NCBI RefSeq assembly: GCF_023715145.1
Contig: NZ_JAMBNP010000002.1
Coordinates: 372,001 to 436,000, forward strand
Length of the DNA: 64,000 bases
Direction: 5' to 3'
Source of the DNA: Paenibacillus glycanilyticus
GTDB taxonomy: Bacteria; Bacillota; Bacilli; Paenibacillales; Paenibacillaceae
Part shown: in pieces, positions 52,693-62,078 of the stretch
Layout: each line of letters starts with the position of its first letter
Numbering within the stretch: the stretch's first letter is position 1
The notes under the pieces: generated by a model
The model's database searches: none
What the model was told of the DNA's origin: nothing
Seen by the model: the letters and a program-made list of their open reading frames with translations, nothing else
Made by a program: the position numbers and the translations under genes

Positions 52693-53154
52693 ATGACGGT
52701 TATGGAATGGAGTGCGCTGATTGCGGCAATCACCTTTGTTATTCTTGCTGCTGGCCTCTTGATTGGCGTTCGTACCGCTCTTGTCAGGCTGGCAAAGCTG
52801 CAGCTCTCGGCGGAGGCGATGCAGGCGGATCTGAAGCAAACTTCGGGTAAAATGGGAGCATTCGCGGATTCGGCCCAGCAAACCGTCCAGACCGCTCATC
52901 ATCAGCTGCAGCAGGCGAACCGGCTGTTTGAAGCGGTCGGCGAGATCGGGGATACGATCGGGCATACAACGACCGCAATCCATCGAGTGTCCAGCGTCAT
53001 TTCGCAGTCCGCAGTGAAACATGCGGAAAGCGCGGCGGCCGAGCGGCAAGCGAGCTCCATGCTGGAATGGATGGAGCTTGGTATGGCTTTCTGGCAGCAA
53101 TGGCAGACTAACCGTAAACGTTATGAACCCTCCAACAACGGGCAGGGCGAATAG
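52693..53154 (+). CDS. DUF948-type single-pass membrane protein
   Basis: This 153-residue protein has one N-terminal membrane helix (about 5-27, ALIAAITFVILAAGLLIGV) followed by a helical, coiled-coil-like cytosolic part. It matches DUF948 (YtxG-like general stress) proteins, which are often next to YtxH genes, as here. ATG 52693 has better spacing from GGAGGG than ATG 52687. Its biochemical function is unknown. Confidence 0.82.
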   Translation: MTVMEWSALIAAITFVILAAGLLIGVRTALVRLAKLQLSAEAMQADLKQTSGKMGAFADSAQQTVQTAHHQLQQANRLFEAVGEIGDTIGHTTTAIHRVSSVISQSAVKHAESAAAERQASSMLEWMELGMAFWQQWQTNRKRYEPSNNGQGE

Positions 53155-53181
53155 TTCTAATTTGAAGGGAGCGATTTTGAC

Positions 53182-53577
53182 ATGGCAAGAGGTAAACAAA
53201 CAAAAGGGTTTCTGTTTGGCGCAATAGCAGGTGGCATCATTGGTTCGGTAACGGCGTTGTTGTTTGCGCCTAAAGCGGGCAAGGAGCTGCGCCAGGATAT
53301 TTCGGACGGAGCGAGAAGAGTGCAGGAGCAAACGGCAAGAGCGGCTGGGCAAGTATCGGATACAACGGTAAGAATCGCGAAACAAATCGGCAATCAGGCA
53401 ACTGAGCTTGCCGATACGGCCAAAGCTGCAGCCGGAGCGGCTGTATCAAGCGTGAAGCAGCGCCGCGCTGAACTGGCCGGTGCAGTTGACGAAGTAACGG
53501 ATGAAGTGACGGAGGCTTTCGAAGATAAGGTCGAAGAGGTATTCGAGGACGCGAAAGAGCTTCAAACAATCAACTAA
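53182..53577 (+). CDS. YtxH-domain general stress protein
   Basis: This 131-residue protein has the YtxH signature: an N-terminal Gly-rich membrane helix (FLFGAIAGGIIGSVTALLFAP) followed by KAGKELRQDI and a long Ala/Glu-rich amphipathic helix. It starts at ATG 53182 behind AAGGGAG and follows the DUF948 gene by 27 bases; the same pair occurs in Bacillus stress operons. The role is not defined. Confidence 0.9.
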   Translation: MARGKQTKGFLFGAIAGGIIGSVTALLFAPKAGKELRQDISDGARRVQEQTARAAGQVSDTTVRIAKQIGNQATELADTAKAAAGAAVSSVKQRRAELAGAVDEVTDEVTEAFEDKVEEVFEDAKELQTIN

Positions 53578-53756
53578 TCAAGGTTTACGTAACGTATCGA
53601 AGTCGGTTGCTGCATCATCGACAGAAGCCAGCGATTTCCTTGAACCTTGTCCGCAATTGAGATAAGATGTTGTAGGTACGTTTTTGTACCTGGTTTCATA
53701 TAGTATTGAAGCTTTAAGGTCCCCTTTACAACAAAGTTCAAGAAAGCGGTGTGTTT

Positions 53757-54566
53757 GTGCAGCAACCGATTGCGATACTAGACTCAGGCGTAGGCGGCCT
53801 CACCGTCGCCAGAGAGGTCATGCGCCAGCTGCCGCGTGAGAGAATCGTTTATTTTGGCGACACAGCCAGAGCTCCTTACGGTCCCCGCGATCCGGAGGAA
53901 GTGACTCGTTTTACGCGTGAAATCGTAGATTATCTCATTCAATTTCGTCCTAAAATGATAGTTATAGCTTGTAATACCGCTACCGCATTTGCTTTAGAGG
54001 ATATTCGCGAAATGGTCAACATACCGGTTGTGGGTGTGATTAAGCCAGGTGCAAGAGCGGCGATTGGCCGTTCGCTTACTGGCTGCATTGGCGTCATCGG
54101 CACGGAAGGAACGATCAACAGCGGCGCTTACGAGGATGCTTTGCGGGAAATTTCCCCGCATGTGCATGTCATTAGCGAAGCTTGCCCTCTATTTGTTCCG
54201 CTGGTGGAGAAAGGGAATTTCCGTTCCTTCGAGACCTATGAGGCGATCCGCAGATCGATTGGACATCTTCGCAAATTTCCGATGGACAGCTTGATTCTGG
54301 GCTGTACCCATTATCCGTTCCTCTCCGAAGTCATTCAGGAGGTTATTGGTCCCAGCATTAACCTGATCAGCTCAGCTGATGAGACAGCCCGAGAAGTCAG
54401 CACGATTCTTCAAGACCAAGAGAGGCTGTCTCGCGGTGAAGTATTGCCGGTCCATCAATTCTTCTGCAGCGGCGATCCTCTTATATTCAAGTCGATTGCC
54501 CAGCAATGGCTTGGAGAACAAATTGAACTGACACCGGTCGTATGGCAAGTGCCGCAGATCGGGTAA
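53757..54566 (+). CDS. murI: Glutamate racemase
   Basis: This cytosolic enzyme makes D-glutamate for peptidoglycan. About 269 residues. The two catalytic cysteines are in VIACNTATA (near residue 72) and LGCTHYPFL (near 183), and the N-terminal ILDSGVGGLTVAREVMR matches the family. GTG 53757 gives plausible spacing from AAAGCGGTG; GTG 53751 is an alternative. An AGGTAC/GTACCT hairpin lies about 70 bases upstream. It is a single gene with its own terminator. Confidence 0.95.
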   Translation: MQQPIAILDSGVGGLTVAREVMRQLPRERIVYFGDTARAPYGPRDPEEVTRFTREIVDYLIQFRPKMIVIACNTATAFALEDIREMVNIPVVGVIKPGARAAIGRSLTGCIGVIGTEGTINSGAYEDALREISPHVHVISEACPLFVPLVEKGNFRSFETYEAIRRSIGHLRKFPMDSLILGCTHYPFLSEVIQEVIGPSINLISSADETAREVSTILQDQERLSRGEVLPVHQFFCSGDPLIFKSIAQQWLGEQIELTPVVWQVPQIG

Positions 54567-54578
54567 CAAATGAAATAA

Positions 54579-54625
54579 TGGCTGTCCTGAATCGCCTTTC
54601 GAGGCGAGAGGGGCAGCTTTTCTCG
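54579..54625 (+). terminator. Terminator after murI
   Basis: GGCTGTCC/GGGGCAGC with an inner CGCCT/AGGCG stem is followed by TTTTCTCGTTTT. Confidence 0.7.
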
Positions 54626-54731
54626 TTTTACGCGCTTTGCAAGCCTTGGTCCTGGAATGCGGTGCTCTTCCCTTGAATAGCATGATAAAAGGTTACATCC
54701 AATGTACGGGATATCAAGGAGGAACGCGGGC

Positions 54732-55628
54732 ATGACAGAGTTGGTGAACGGGCAATACGGGTACAGGGAAATGGTGGCGGATTGCGACAGGCTGATGCGG
54801 GCTTATCCTTTTGTCCGGGGATATGTGATAGGACATAGCGTGCTTGGCAGGCCGATTGTAGCGCTCAAATGCGGGGAAGGCGCCAAGCGTATTCATATGA
54901 ACGGTTCCTTCCATGCGAATGAATGGATTACAACTCCACTGCTGATGAGATTTGTAGAGGAATGGGGCGAAGCATGCGCAAGGGATGGCGTTCTGTTCGG
55001 GGAACGGGCATGCCAGCTATACCGGGAGGCTGAATTATGGATCGTTCCAATGGTGAACCCGGACGGGGTTCAGCTTGCGCTGGAAGGCATCGACGCGGAT
55101 AATCCGTTCCGGCAGCAGCTGCTTGCATGGAACAAAGGCTCCGGGCGGTTTGACCAATGGAAAGCCAATATACGCGGAGTGGACTTAAATGATCAATTTC
55201 CTGCCCATTGGGAGGAGGAGCGGCTTCGCAGAGGGATGGAGGGGCCGGGTCCCCGCGATTTTCCCGGTCCCTTTCCATTAAGCGAGCCTGAAGCGCAGGC
55301 GCTTGCCCGCCTGACGCAGACGCTGCAATTCGACTCCGTTCTTGCTCTGCATACGCAAGGCGAGGAGATTTACTGGAACTACCGGGAGTATGAGCCGGAG
55401 CAGGCTGAAGAACTTGCAGACCGGCTTGGCCGGGCCAGCGGCTACAAGCCGGTGAAGCTGACCGGAAGCGATGCCGGGTATAAGGATTGGTTCATTCAGC
55501 GGTTCCGGCGGCCGGGCTTCACCGTTGAAGCGGGATACGGCGTGAATCCTCTGCCTTCCGAAGAGTTCGATTCCATTTATTCCAAGATTGGACCATTGCT
55601 AACCGAGTTTTTGCGGCTGCACCGCTGA
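54732..55628 (+). CDS. M14 metallocarboxypeptidase (gamma-D-Glu-diamino acid peptidase-like)
   Basis: This 298-residue zinc peptidase resembles the Bacillus endopeptidase I/YqgT group that trims peptidoglycan peptides. Zinc ligands are in SFHANEW (His and Glu) and ALHTQGEEIYW (His), the substrate-binding Arg/Asn region is RGVDLNDQFP, and the catalytic Glu is in FTVEAGYG. ATG 54732 follows AAGGAGG. No signal peptide or LysM repeat is seen, so it may act inside, possibly in wall recycling or spores. Confidence 0.9.
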   Translation: MTELVNGQYGYREMVADCDRLMRAYPFVRGYVIGHSVLGRPIVALKCGEGAKRIHMNGSFHANEWITTPLLMRFVEEWGEACARDGVLFGERACQLYREAELWIVPMVNPDGVQLALEGIDADNPFRQQLLAWNKGSGRFDQWKANIRGVDLNDQFPAHWEEERLRRGMEGPGPRDFPGPFPLSEPEAQALARLTQTLQFDSVLALHTQGEEIYWNYREYEPEQAEELADRLGRASGYKPVKLTGSDAGYKDWFIQRFRRPGFTVEAGYGVNPLPSEEFDSIYSKIGPLLTEFLRLHR

Positions 55629-55702
55629 TCGGCTGAAAAGATGCTTCCAAGGCACACCTATGCTATAATGTTCGGCAAAAGCTATTGAAGGTGGTGTGCC
55701 TC

Positions 55703-55939
55703 ATGCGTAAATGGTTATCGCTTCGGCATTGGAAGAGCACATTTGTCCGGATCTATAAGCTGATCATCTCACGAGATGTTGCTATTACTGACAAATTATT
55801 ATTTCTTGTTCCGGTTATTCTATATTGGGTACTGCCGGACGCGCTCCCTTTTGTTCCGGTTGACGATATCGCGGTAACGATGCTGCTTGCCGAATGGTTT
55901 GCCCGGAGAATGGAGAAGAAGTATAATAGGATCAGGTAA
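55703..55939 (+). CDS. DUF1232-like small membrane protein
   Basis: This 78-residue protein has a hydrophobic core (KLLFLVPVILYWVLPDALPFVPVDD) that resembles the DUF1232/YkvA pattern of a helix ending in Pro-Asp and an Asp-Asp pair. ATG 55703 follows AAGGTGGTG. Function is unknown. Confidence 0.7.
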   Translation: MRKWLSLRHWKSTFVRIYKLIISRDVAITDKLLFLVPVILYWVLPDALPFVPVDDIAVTMLLAEWFARRMEKKYNRIR

Positions 55940-55992
55940 TGTTAACCAAACGACCGTATATTTAAGCTAATTTTATAAGGAGTGGACAGGAC

Positions 55993-56295
55993 ATGAATGT
56001 CAAAATTACGCGTAACGCAGCAAAAGTACTGAAATTGGAATTGGACAAGCCTGAGAACGAAGGCAAGAAGCTTCGCGTATACGTGACGCATTCGCATGGC
56101 GATCATGCCCATTACGGGATGGCGATTGACGAGCCTAACGAGAAGGATGTCGTTGTATCGACCGACAAAGAAATCGATGTAATTCTCGAGAAGGACAACG
56201 AATTCCTCGACGGCGTACGCATCGATTACTTCTACGTGCCGGAAGAAGGCTTTGCGGTAACGAATCCGTCCAAAGGCAACAGCGGCGATCATTAA
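55993..56295 (+). CDS. HesB/IscA-fold protein lacking the Fe-S cysteines
   Basis: This 100-residue protein follows the A-type Fe-S carrier pattern: ITRNAAKVLKLEL, then LRVYV, VVVSTDKEIDVILEKDNEFLDGVRIDYFY and FAVTNPS. The Cys-bearing loop is instead THSHGDHAHYG (four His) and the C-terminal Cys-X-Cys site is SGDH. It has no cysteine at all. It could bind another metal through His/Asp residues. ATG 55993 follows AAGGAGTGGACAGGAC. It is a single gene with a terminator. Confidence 0.82.
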   Translation: MNVKITRNAAKVLKLELDKPENEGKKLRVYVTHSHGDHAHYGMAIDEPNEKDVVVSTDKEIDVILEKDNEFLDGVRIDYFYVPEEGFAVTNPSKGNSGDH

Positions 56296-56322
56296 GAGCA
56301 GGAATAGATAGGCTCGGAATGG

Positions 56323-56356
56323 AAAGACTCAACATCAGATGTTGGGTCTTTTTTTT
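56323..56356 (+). terminator. Terminator after the HesB-like gene
   Basis: AAAGACTCAACAT and ATGTTGGGTCTTT form a stem with one G-T pair, followed by TTTTT. Confidence 0.9.
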
Positions 56357-56390
56357 GAATGTTATCAGTCAGGGAAGTTGGTGTTTGCGG

Positions 56391-57815
56391 ATGATTCGCC
56401 ATGCTCGTTATTATCTCTTCGGGATGATTATTGTCTTATTATTTGTCCTGGCAGCGGAGCTGATCTGGCTCCCTGCACCGCTGCGGACTTCCTCCGGGAT
56501 GCTCTGGATTGATATGATCGACGAACTGCTGTACGGGCTTGCGATTATACCGTTGTTCTGGGGATTCGGAGCCCTGACTGGGATCAGGCGGTTATGGAGT
56601 GATCGCGGTTCTTACGGCAGGCCAAGACGAAGCTGGATGCTGCTGCTCATTCGCGGGCTGCTGTTAGCGGTAAGCGCAGCTGGACTCTTGTTCCTGCTCA
56701 TGAAGCCGGATGAGCTCATCATCGGGCTTGGCGTGCTTGGGGTTGCTCTCCTTCTGCTGTTTGCCGATCTGATCTGGAGCGACACGGTTTATCGCCGGCT
56801 TGTTGGTACAGGCGGAGGACTCCGATGGCCTTGGCGAAGCTTGGCATGGCTGCTGGTGACGGCTGCTCTATTTGGCTGCCTGGCTTATCCGACGAACTAT
56901 AATGTCACTTATCCAGGTCTTACGATGGCGATGAACCGGTATGCGCATGTGGACGGAGGGAAGCCGGAGGGCAGCATCAGCGGGGTGCTTGTGTTCGAGC
57001 GGATTGCCGTTCCGGCGGATTGGCTCTACGCCAAGCTGCTGCCGAAGTACAGCTTCGAGAAGAGAAGCAAGGATGAGCCTCCTTTAACGGAATCCTACTC
57101 GGAAGTCGTGCAGATGAAGCAGGGCGCTGACGACGTGGCAGGGGCTATCGCGATGGGCAAGGCTGGCATTGGAAAAGGCATTGAACTGACCGGAGCCAGA
57201 GTGCTTGCCATTGCCGACAATGCTCCGGCCAAATCCCTGATCAAAGCAGGCGATGTCATTATTGCACTAAACGGCAAGTCAATCAGCAATATGACCGAGC
57301 TGACGGATTATATGGTGAATCAGGTCAAGCCCGGAGATCGGGTTGAGGTTACGCTCCGGCGCGGCCAGGAGACGGTTAAGGTTCAGGTGCCGACAGGCGA
57401 GGCTGAAGCGGCGGGAGACCTGCCGAAGCGCGCGGCATTTGGCATCGGGGCACAGAATGATTGGCATGCGGATATTCCGCGCCAGATTGAGTACCGCCAC
57501 TATATCGCGCATATTGGCGGCCCATCCCATGGCGCCATGCTTACGCTGGCGCTGATTGACCAGTTAACGCCGGGCGGAGTAACCCACGGCGTGCGTGTTG
57601 CCGGCACCGGTACGATCGAGCCGGATGGCTCGATTGGCCTTGTTGGCGGCATACCGCAGAAGGCATACGCCGTCAGCCGAACCGATGCCGATGTGTTTTT
57701 CGTGCCGGTGGCTTCTCTTGAGGAAGCAAAGGCCGCTGCTCCCGGTCTAAACATCGTGCCGGTAAAGACAATTGATGAGGTGCTGGATTGGCTGAAGGCT
57801 CATCCGCGAGCATAA
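56391..57815 (+). CDS. PDZ / Lon-like serine protease with extra membrane helices
   Basis: This protein of about 474 residues is related to Bacillus YlbL. It has about five N-terminal membrane helices (residues 1-190), a PDZ domain (about 275-345, ARVLAIADNAPAKSLIKAGDVI), and an S16 Lon-type catalytic domain with the Ser in GGPSHGAMLT near residue 382 and the Lys in GGIPQKAYAV. YlbL normally has one membrane helix and about 340 residues, so the multi-helix front is an extension. ATG 56391 is used; TTG 56385 has better spacing from AGGGAAG. It probably degrades membrane-proximal proteins. Confidence 0.86.
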   Translation: MIRHARYYLFGMIIVLLFVLAAELIWLPAPLRTSSGMLWIDMIDELLYGLAIIPLFWGFGALTGIRRLWSDRGSYGRPRRSWMLLLIRGLLLAVSAAGLLFLLMKPDELIIGLGVLGVALLLLFADLIWSDTVYRRLVGTGGGLRWPWRSLAWLLVTAALFGCLAYPTNYNVTYPGLTMAMNRYAHVDGGKPEGSISGVLVFERIAVPADWLYAKLLPKYSFEKRSKDEPPLTESYSEVVQMKQGADDVAGAIAMGKAGIGKGIELTGARVLAIADNAPAKSLIKAGDVIIALNGKSISNMTELTDYMVNQVKPGDRVEVTLRRGQETVKVQVPTGEAEAAGDLPKRAAFGIGAQNDWHADIPRQIEYRHYIAHIGGPSHGAMLTLALIDQLTPGGVTHGVRVAGTGTIEPDGSIGLVGGIPQKAYAVSRTDADVFFVPVASLEEAKAAAPGLNIVPVKTIDEVLDWLKAHPRA

Positions 57816-57817
57816 AA

Positions 57818-57864
57818 AAGGGCTGTCCCCTGAGGTCATGACGACCGGAGGGGACAGCCCTTCT
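57818..57864. terminator. Bidirectional terminator, protease gene / LTA synthase gene
   Basis: AAGGGCTGTCCCCT (57818-57831) pairs perfectly with AGGGGACAGCCCTT (57849-57862), with TTTTTTATG on the minus strand. Confidence 0.9.
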
Positions 57865-57879
57865 TGCTGCGGCGCGGCG

Positions 57880-59946
57880 CTACTTGCCCGCGCCGCCTGT
57901 ATCGGCGGCGGTTTCCTTGCCGCCGTCCGCGCTTGCCTCTACGGCGGCTGCGCGGAAGGACGCAATCAAATCGTGCTGTACGATTTGATCAGACATGGAC
58001 AGCTCGGTGCGCGCGTCTTCCACCGCGCCGAGGCAGTTCTGCACATCGCCCAGCGCATTCGCGGCGATGTTCCAGCACTTCCCATTGCCTGCGACGTTAT
58101 CGCTGGAAGGCATGTAGTAGACGGTGCCGTCGGTGAAGGCACCGTTACGCTGTACGACCAGCTTGCTATGCGGCTGGCTCGTAATAAGCGGCTGACCAAG
58201 CAGCGTCTTGTCAGCTGTCGAGATGCCAAGCAGATGCAGAATCGTTGGCGTCACATCCAGCTGGCCGCCTACGTTTGTATGCGTGCCGGCATATTTGCCG
58301 TCCGGCAGATGGACGATAAACGGCACCTGCTTCAGAATCAGTTCGCGCTGCAGGTCATTAAGCGGCTGTCCGAGGAACGTCTCGAACAAGCTCCAATCCC
58401 GAATGGAATTGTCATGATCGCCGTACATGGCAACAATCGTTTTGTCCCAGAGTCCTTCGGCCTTCAAACGTTCGATGAAGGTGCCGATGGAAGCATCCAC
58501 GTAATGGACAGCCTGCAAATAATCACCCATTAAAGTGCCGTCCAGTTCGCCGACATTCAACTTTTGCTCCGACTCCGGCATCGTAAACGGATAATGGCTC
58601 GAGAGCGTAATCATGAATGAATAGAACGGCTGTTGCTGCATGGCGATAATATCGGCCGACTGGCGGAAGAAAGAAGTATCGCCAAGCGACCAGCCAACCG
58701 GCTCGTCGATTTGATAGTTCTTTTTGCTATAGAACGTGTCATAGTCCATATTCGCATACATCGTATTCCGGTTCCAGAACCCGCCCTCATAGGCATGGTA
58801 AGCGGCTGTCGAATAGCCGTTGTCCTTGAGGGTGCTGCTCATGCAGTTATACTGATGATTCGCGTACTGGATAAATACGGAGCCGCTCATCATCGGCTGC
58901 AGCGAGCAGTTGCTCAGGAAATCCGCGTCCGAGGTGCGGCCTTGCGCCGTCTGGTGATAGAACTGGCTGAAATACGCGCTTTCCTTCACCAGCTTATTCA
59001 GATTTGGCGTAATTTCCTGGCCTCCGATCGACTTGCCGATCATGAAGTTCTGGAACGCTTCCATCTGAATGAGAATGACATTGCTGCCTTTGTATTCGCC
59101 AAACGTGGGATCGGACTCCAGCGCTTGGCGGTTATCGCCGCGTGCTTCCTTCCAGGCCAGCGCCTCCGCCGTTTCCTCGGCTGAGGCCTGCTCGGAGTCG
59201 ATCCAATGCAGCTTCGCGTAGCGGTACATATCATAGCCATGGAAGCCGACAATGCCGGTTACGTTATAGAGCGAGACATTCCACCAGTTGCCGTCGAAGA
59301 GACCAAGCGCCCATGTTTTCTTCGCTTCGTTCACGTTTCCAACCGACATTGAAATCCCGATCGCAAAGATCGCGGCACTGACCGCCACCCGAATGATGAC
59401 TTTGCGCCATAGCGACGGCCGCCGTTGAGAGGAATAGCCATACTCATAGGAATCTTTGCGAAGATCTGAGCGGCCTTTCCAGATTACGTAAACGGCGAAC
59501 GGAATGATGAGCAGCCAATCGGCTGCCAGCAGAAAATCCTTCGCATGCAACAGCGTCCCGATGCTTTCGCCAAGCGAATCCACTTGGCTTGCCTGCATAA
59601 GCACGGGTACCGAGATGAAATCCTGGAAGTAACGGTAATAGATCAGATCGGCATACATGATGAACGATAGCAGTAAGTCAAGCACGATGAGAGCTATAAT
59701 TCGGCCGCGTGTCGGCAGCCAAAACGTCCAGAAGGTGACAAGTCCAAGCGTTCCAATCGCAACAACGGTATCATAACCGTCCATGTCCATATTCGGAACA
59801 TGAATTAACCGGTTGAACAAGAGCTGCTTGAGCAGCATGACAATAAAAAAGAGTAAAACGTCGACGCCCTTCAGGCGGTTCAGCCAGTCCAGCGTGAAAC
59901 GCGCCAAGCGGCGTGCGGCGTTAGGTCGTTCGGTATAACTTAGCAT
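57880..59946 (-). CDS. LTA synthase-family sulfatase-fold membrane enzyme
   Basis: This enzyme of the LtaS family would transfer glycerol phosphate from phosphatidylglycerol to build lipoteichoic acid on the outer membrane face. The 688-residue protein has five N-terminal helices (to about residue 215) and an extracellular sulfatase-like domain. The nucleophile Thr is about residue 338 in QGRTSDADF, with metal motifs at IQMEAFQN, MYGDHDNS and HYPF. A low-complexity Ala/Gly tail ends the protein. ATG 59946 follows AAAGGA by 12 bases. Whether it is a primary LtaS or a primase (YvgJ-like) cannot be told. Confidence 0.92.
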   Translation of the reverse strand: MLSYTERPNAARRLARFTLDWLNRLKGVDVLLFFIVMLLKQLLFNRLIHVPNMDMDGYDTVVAIGTLGLVTFWTFWLPTRGRIIALIVLDLLLSFIMYADLIYYRYFQDFISVPVLMQASQVDSLGESIGTLLHAKDFLLAADWLLIIPFAVYVIWKGRSDLRKDSYEYGYSSQRRPSLWRKVIIRVAVSAAIFAIGISMSVGNVNEAKKTWALGLFDGNWWNVSLYNVTGIVGFHGYDMYRYAKLHWIDSEQASAEETAEALAWKEARGDNRQALESDPTFGEYKGSNVILIQMEAFQNFMIGKSIGGQEITPNLNKLVKESAYFSQFYHQTAQGRTSDADFLSNCSLQPMMSGSVFIQYANHQYNCMSSTLKDNGYSTAAYHAYEGGFWNRNTMYANMDYDTFYSKKNYQIDEPVGWSLGDTSFFRQSADIIAMQQQPFYSFMITLSSHYPFTMPESEQKLNVGELDGTLMGDYLQAVHYVDASIGTFIERLKAEGLWDKTIVAMYGDHDNSIRDWSLFETFLGQPLNDLQRELILKQVPFIVHLPDGKYAGTHTNVGGQLDVTPTILHLLGISTADKTLLGQPLITSQPHSKLVVQRNGAFTDGTVYYMPSSDNVAGNGKCWNIAANALGDVQNCLGAVEDARTELSMSDQIVQHDLIASFRAAAVEASADGGKETAADTGGAGK

Positions 59947-59967
59947 AAATATTAATAATCCTTTCAG

Positions 59968-61104
59968 TTATTTCCGGGGAGGCAGCGGGCCAAAGAACTG
60001 ATAATAGTTACACTGGATGCGGCCGTTAAACAGCTTCCGCTTCTTGTCTGCAGGCTTGCCGAAATAATGCTCCACGCTTGCAGAAGGACTGATCGCAAAG
60101 AACGACCATGTCGGCAAATAAAGCGCGGACCGGCCGAATTGCATCAGGGCCATCTCCGCATCCTTGTCATCGCCTAACCGCTCGCCATAAGGCGGGTTCG
60201 TAATGATAACCCCGTAATCGCCCTCCGGCTTGATCTTTGCAACCGGCATCACCTTTAACTTAATTTCTTTGCCAAATCCGGCTTTTTTAACCGCGGCTTC
60301 CGCAATTTCTATCGCATAAGGGTCAATATCGGAGCCTGCAATTTGCAACGGGATATCATCCTTGACCGCATCAAAGGCTTCCTCGCGCGCTTCATCCCAC
60401 AGCTCGTGAGGGACAAGCGGCCATCCTTCGGCGTTAAATGAACGGCGAAGGCCAGGGGCAATATTCCATGCGATCATCGCAGCTTCGACCAGAATGGTGC
60501 CGGAGCCGCAGAACGGATCATACAGCGGGCGTTCCGGCGTCCAGCGGCTGAGATCAACAAGAGCGGCCGCCATCGTTTCGCGGATTGGCGCCTCTGTGGA
60601 TACTTTACGGTAGCCGCGCTGATGAAGGCCTGCTCCGGTTGTGTCGAGCGTAAGCATCGCCATGTCATTCATAAGGGTAACCTCAATGACATAACGTCCG
60701 CCGTCTTCATGGAACCATTCGGTACCGTAGCGGTCCTTCATTTTCTCAACAACGGCTTTCTTTACGATGCTTTGGCAAGCTGGAACGCTTGTAAGCTGCG
60801 ATTTCTGCGAGCGGCCGTTTACCGGGAATTCTCCGTCCTCGGGAATCCATTCCGGCCATTCCAATGCCTTTGTTCCTTCGAACAGCTCCTCGAAGGTTGT
60901 TGCTTTGAATTCGCCCATATTCACGAGAATCCGTCCCGCGGTACGGAGCCACAAGTTCGTGCGGCAAATATCAATCGGCTGCCCGGTGAAACGGACGCGT
61001 CCGTTCTCCACCTGGAGGTCTGTGTAGCCGAGATTTTTCAGCTCGCGCGCAACGACCGCTTCCAGTCCCATCGGTGCGGTAGCGATCAGGTTAATCGTCG
61101 TCAT
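59968..61104 (-). CDS. THUMP-domain class I RNA methyltransferase (RlmL/YpsC-like)
   Basis: This 378-residue enzyme has an N-terminal THUMP RNA-binding region (about 45-155) and a Rossmann methyltransferase domain with PFCGSGTI near residue 195 and the amino-methyl NPPYGERLGD motif near 310. It matches the RlmL/YpsC group that methylates guanine N2 in rRNA. ATG 61104 is favoured because GGGGAGA lies about 9 bases upstream. It is the upstream gene of the leftward pair with the LtaS-like gene. Confidence 0.91.
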   Translation of the reverse strand: MTTINLIATAPMGLEAVVARELKNLGYTDLQVENGRVRFTGQPIDICRTNLWLRTAGRILVNMGEFKATTFEELFEGTKALEWPEWIPEDGEFPVNGRSQKSQLTSVPACQSIVKKAVVEKMKDRYGTEWFHEDGGRYVIEVTLMNDMAMLTLDTTGAGLHQRGYRKVSTEAPIRETMAAALVDLSRWTPERPLYDPFCGSGTILVEAAMIAWNIAPGLRRSFNAEGWPLVPHELWDEAREEAFDAVKDDIPLQIAGSDIDPYAIEIAEAAVKKAGFGKEIKLKVMPVAKIKPEGDYGVIITNPPYGERLGDDKDAEMALMQFGRSALYLPTWSFFAISPSASVEHYFGKPADKKRKLFNGRIQCNYYQFFGPLPPRK

Positions 61105-61229
61105 TATCTGCATTCTCCCCTTACCTGTGAAAACATGAGTTGTATCCACACGGTCAAAATCATACAATCAAGTATAGGACAAACAGGGTAGCTTTTACAA
61201 ATTGTAAAAATAGAGAGGTTGAGAGTAAA

Positions 61230-61856
61230 TTGACGGACGAACAATATGTTGACGGGCTATTTGGCGAGGATGAGGATCTGGTCCGCACAAAAAAAGGAAT
61301 TGCCGAGCGCGGCATGCCCGATATATCGATTGCTGACGGTTATGGAAGGCTGCTGACGATGCTGGCCGCAATGTCAGGGGCCAAGACCGCCCTTGAGATT
61401 GGCGCGCTTGGCGGCTACAGCGGGATCTGTATTGCGCGCGGGCTTGCCGCTGGAGGACTCCTTACTTCATTAGAGCTTAAAGCGGAATATGCGGAAATAG
61501 CCAACACGCATATGACGGAAGCAGGACTTGGCGACGCCGTCGAATACATCGTTGGAGATGCGCGCGAAAGCCTCGCGAGGCTGCGGGAAGAGGGAAGAAC
61601 ATTCGATTTCTTCTTTATTGATGCGGATAAGGAAGGCTACCCGGTTTACCTGGAGCACGCGATTGCGCTTGCCAATCCGGGCGCAGTGATTATCGGTGAC
61701 AACATCCTGCTGAGGGGACGTACAACGGATCCGGCCAAAGAAGGTCCATCGGTCAAAGCCGTGCGTCATTTCAATCAGCAGATTGCGAGCGATGAACGTC
61801 TAATGAGTACCGTTCTCCCGGGCTACGACGGTCTGGCGATTGCGATTGTGAAATAA
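61230..61856 (+). CDS. O-methyltransferase (YrrM-like)
   Basis: This 208-residue SAM-dependent enzyme resembles catechol-O-methyltransferase-like bacterial proteins. The SAM motif is ALEIGALGGYSGICIA around residues 55-70, the acidic metal/substrate residues are in FFFIDADKEGY near 130, and GDNILLRGR follows. TTG 61230 was chosen because of GAGAGGTTGAGAG upstream and homology; the longer frame from 61140 adds unrelated sequence. Some relatives modify tRNA (TrmR) or phenolics; the substrate here is unknown. Confidence 0.88.
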   Translation: MTDEQYVDGLFGEDEDLVRTKKGIAERGMPDISIADGYGRLLTMLAAMSGAKTALEIGALGGYSGICIARGLAAGGLLTSLELKAEYAEIANTHMTEAGLGDAVEYIVGDARESLARLREEGRTFDFFFIDADKEGYPVYLEHAIALANPGAVIIGDNILLRGRTTDPAKEGPSVKAVRHFNQQIASDERLMSTVLPGYDGLAIAIVK

Positions 61857-61872
61857 TCATATGGGGATGCGG

Positions 61873-61912
61873 AAGGGCAAGCGATGCGGGAGTATCGCTT
61901 GCCCTTTTTTTG
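61873..61912 (+). terminator. Terminator after the O-methyltransferase gene
   Basis: AAGGGCAAGCGAT pairs with ATCGCTTGCCCTT and is followed by TTTTT. Confidence 0.9.
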
Positions 61913-62078
61913 TGCTGTCCTTGCCAAGGAGTATTTTTGAATTTTAGTTCTTGCGACTTATTTTATTTGTTTGGTATCTATGAAAATAGAACTACATTTC
62001 ATGGAAAATAAAGCTAGATTATAGTAAGATGGAAGTAGTTTCAACTCTATTAAAAAAGCTTGCGGATCGTAGGTGCTG

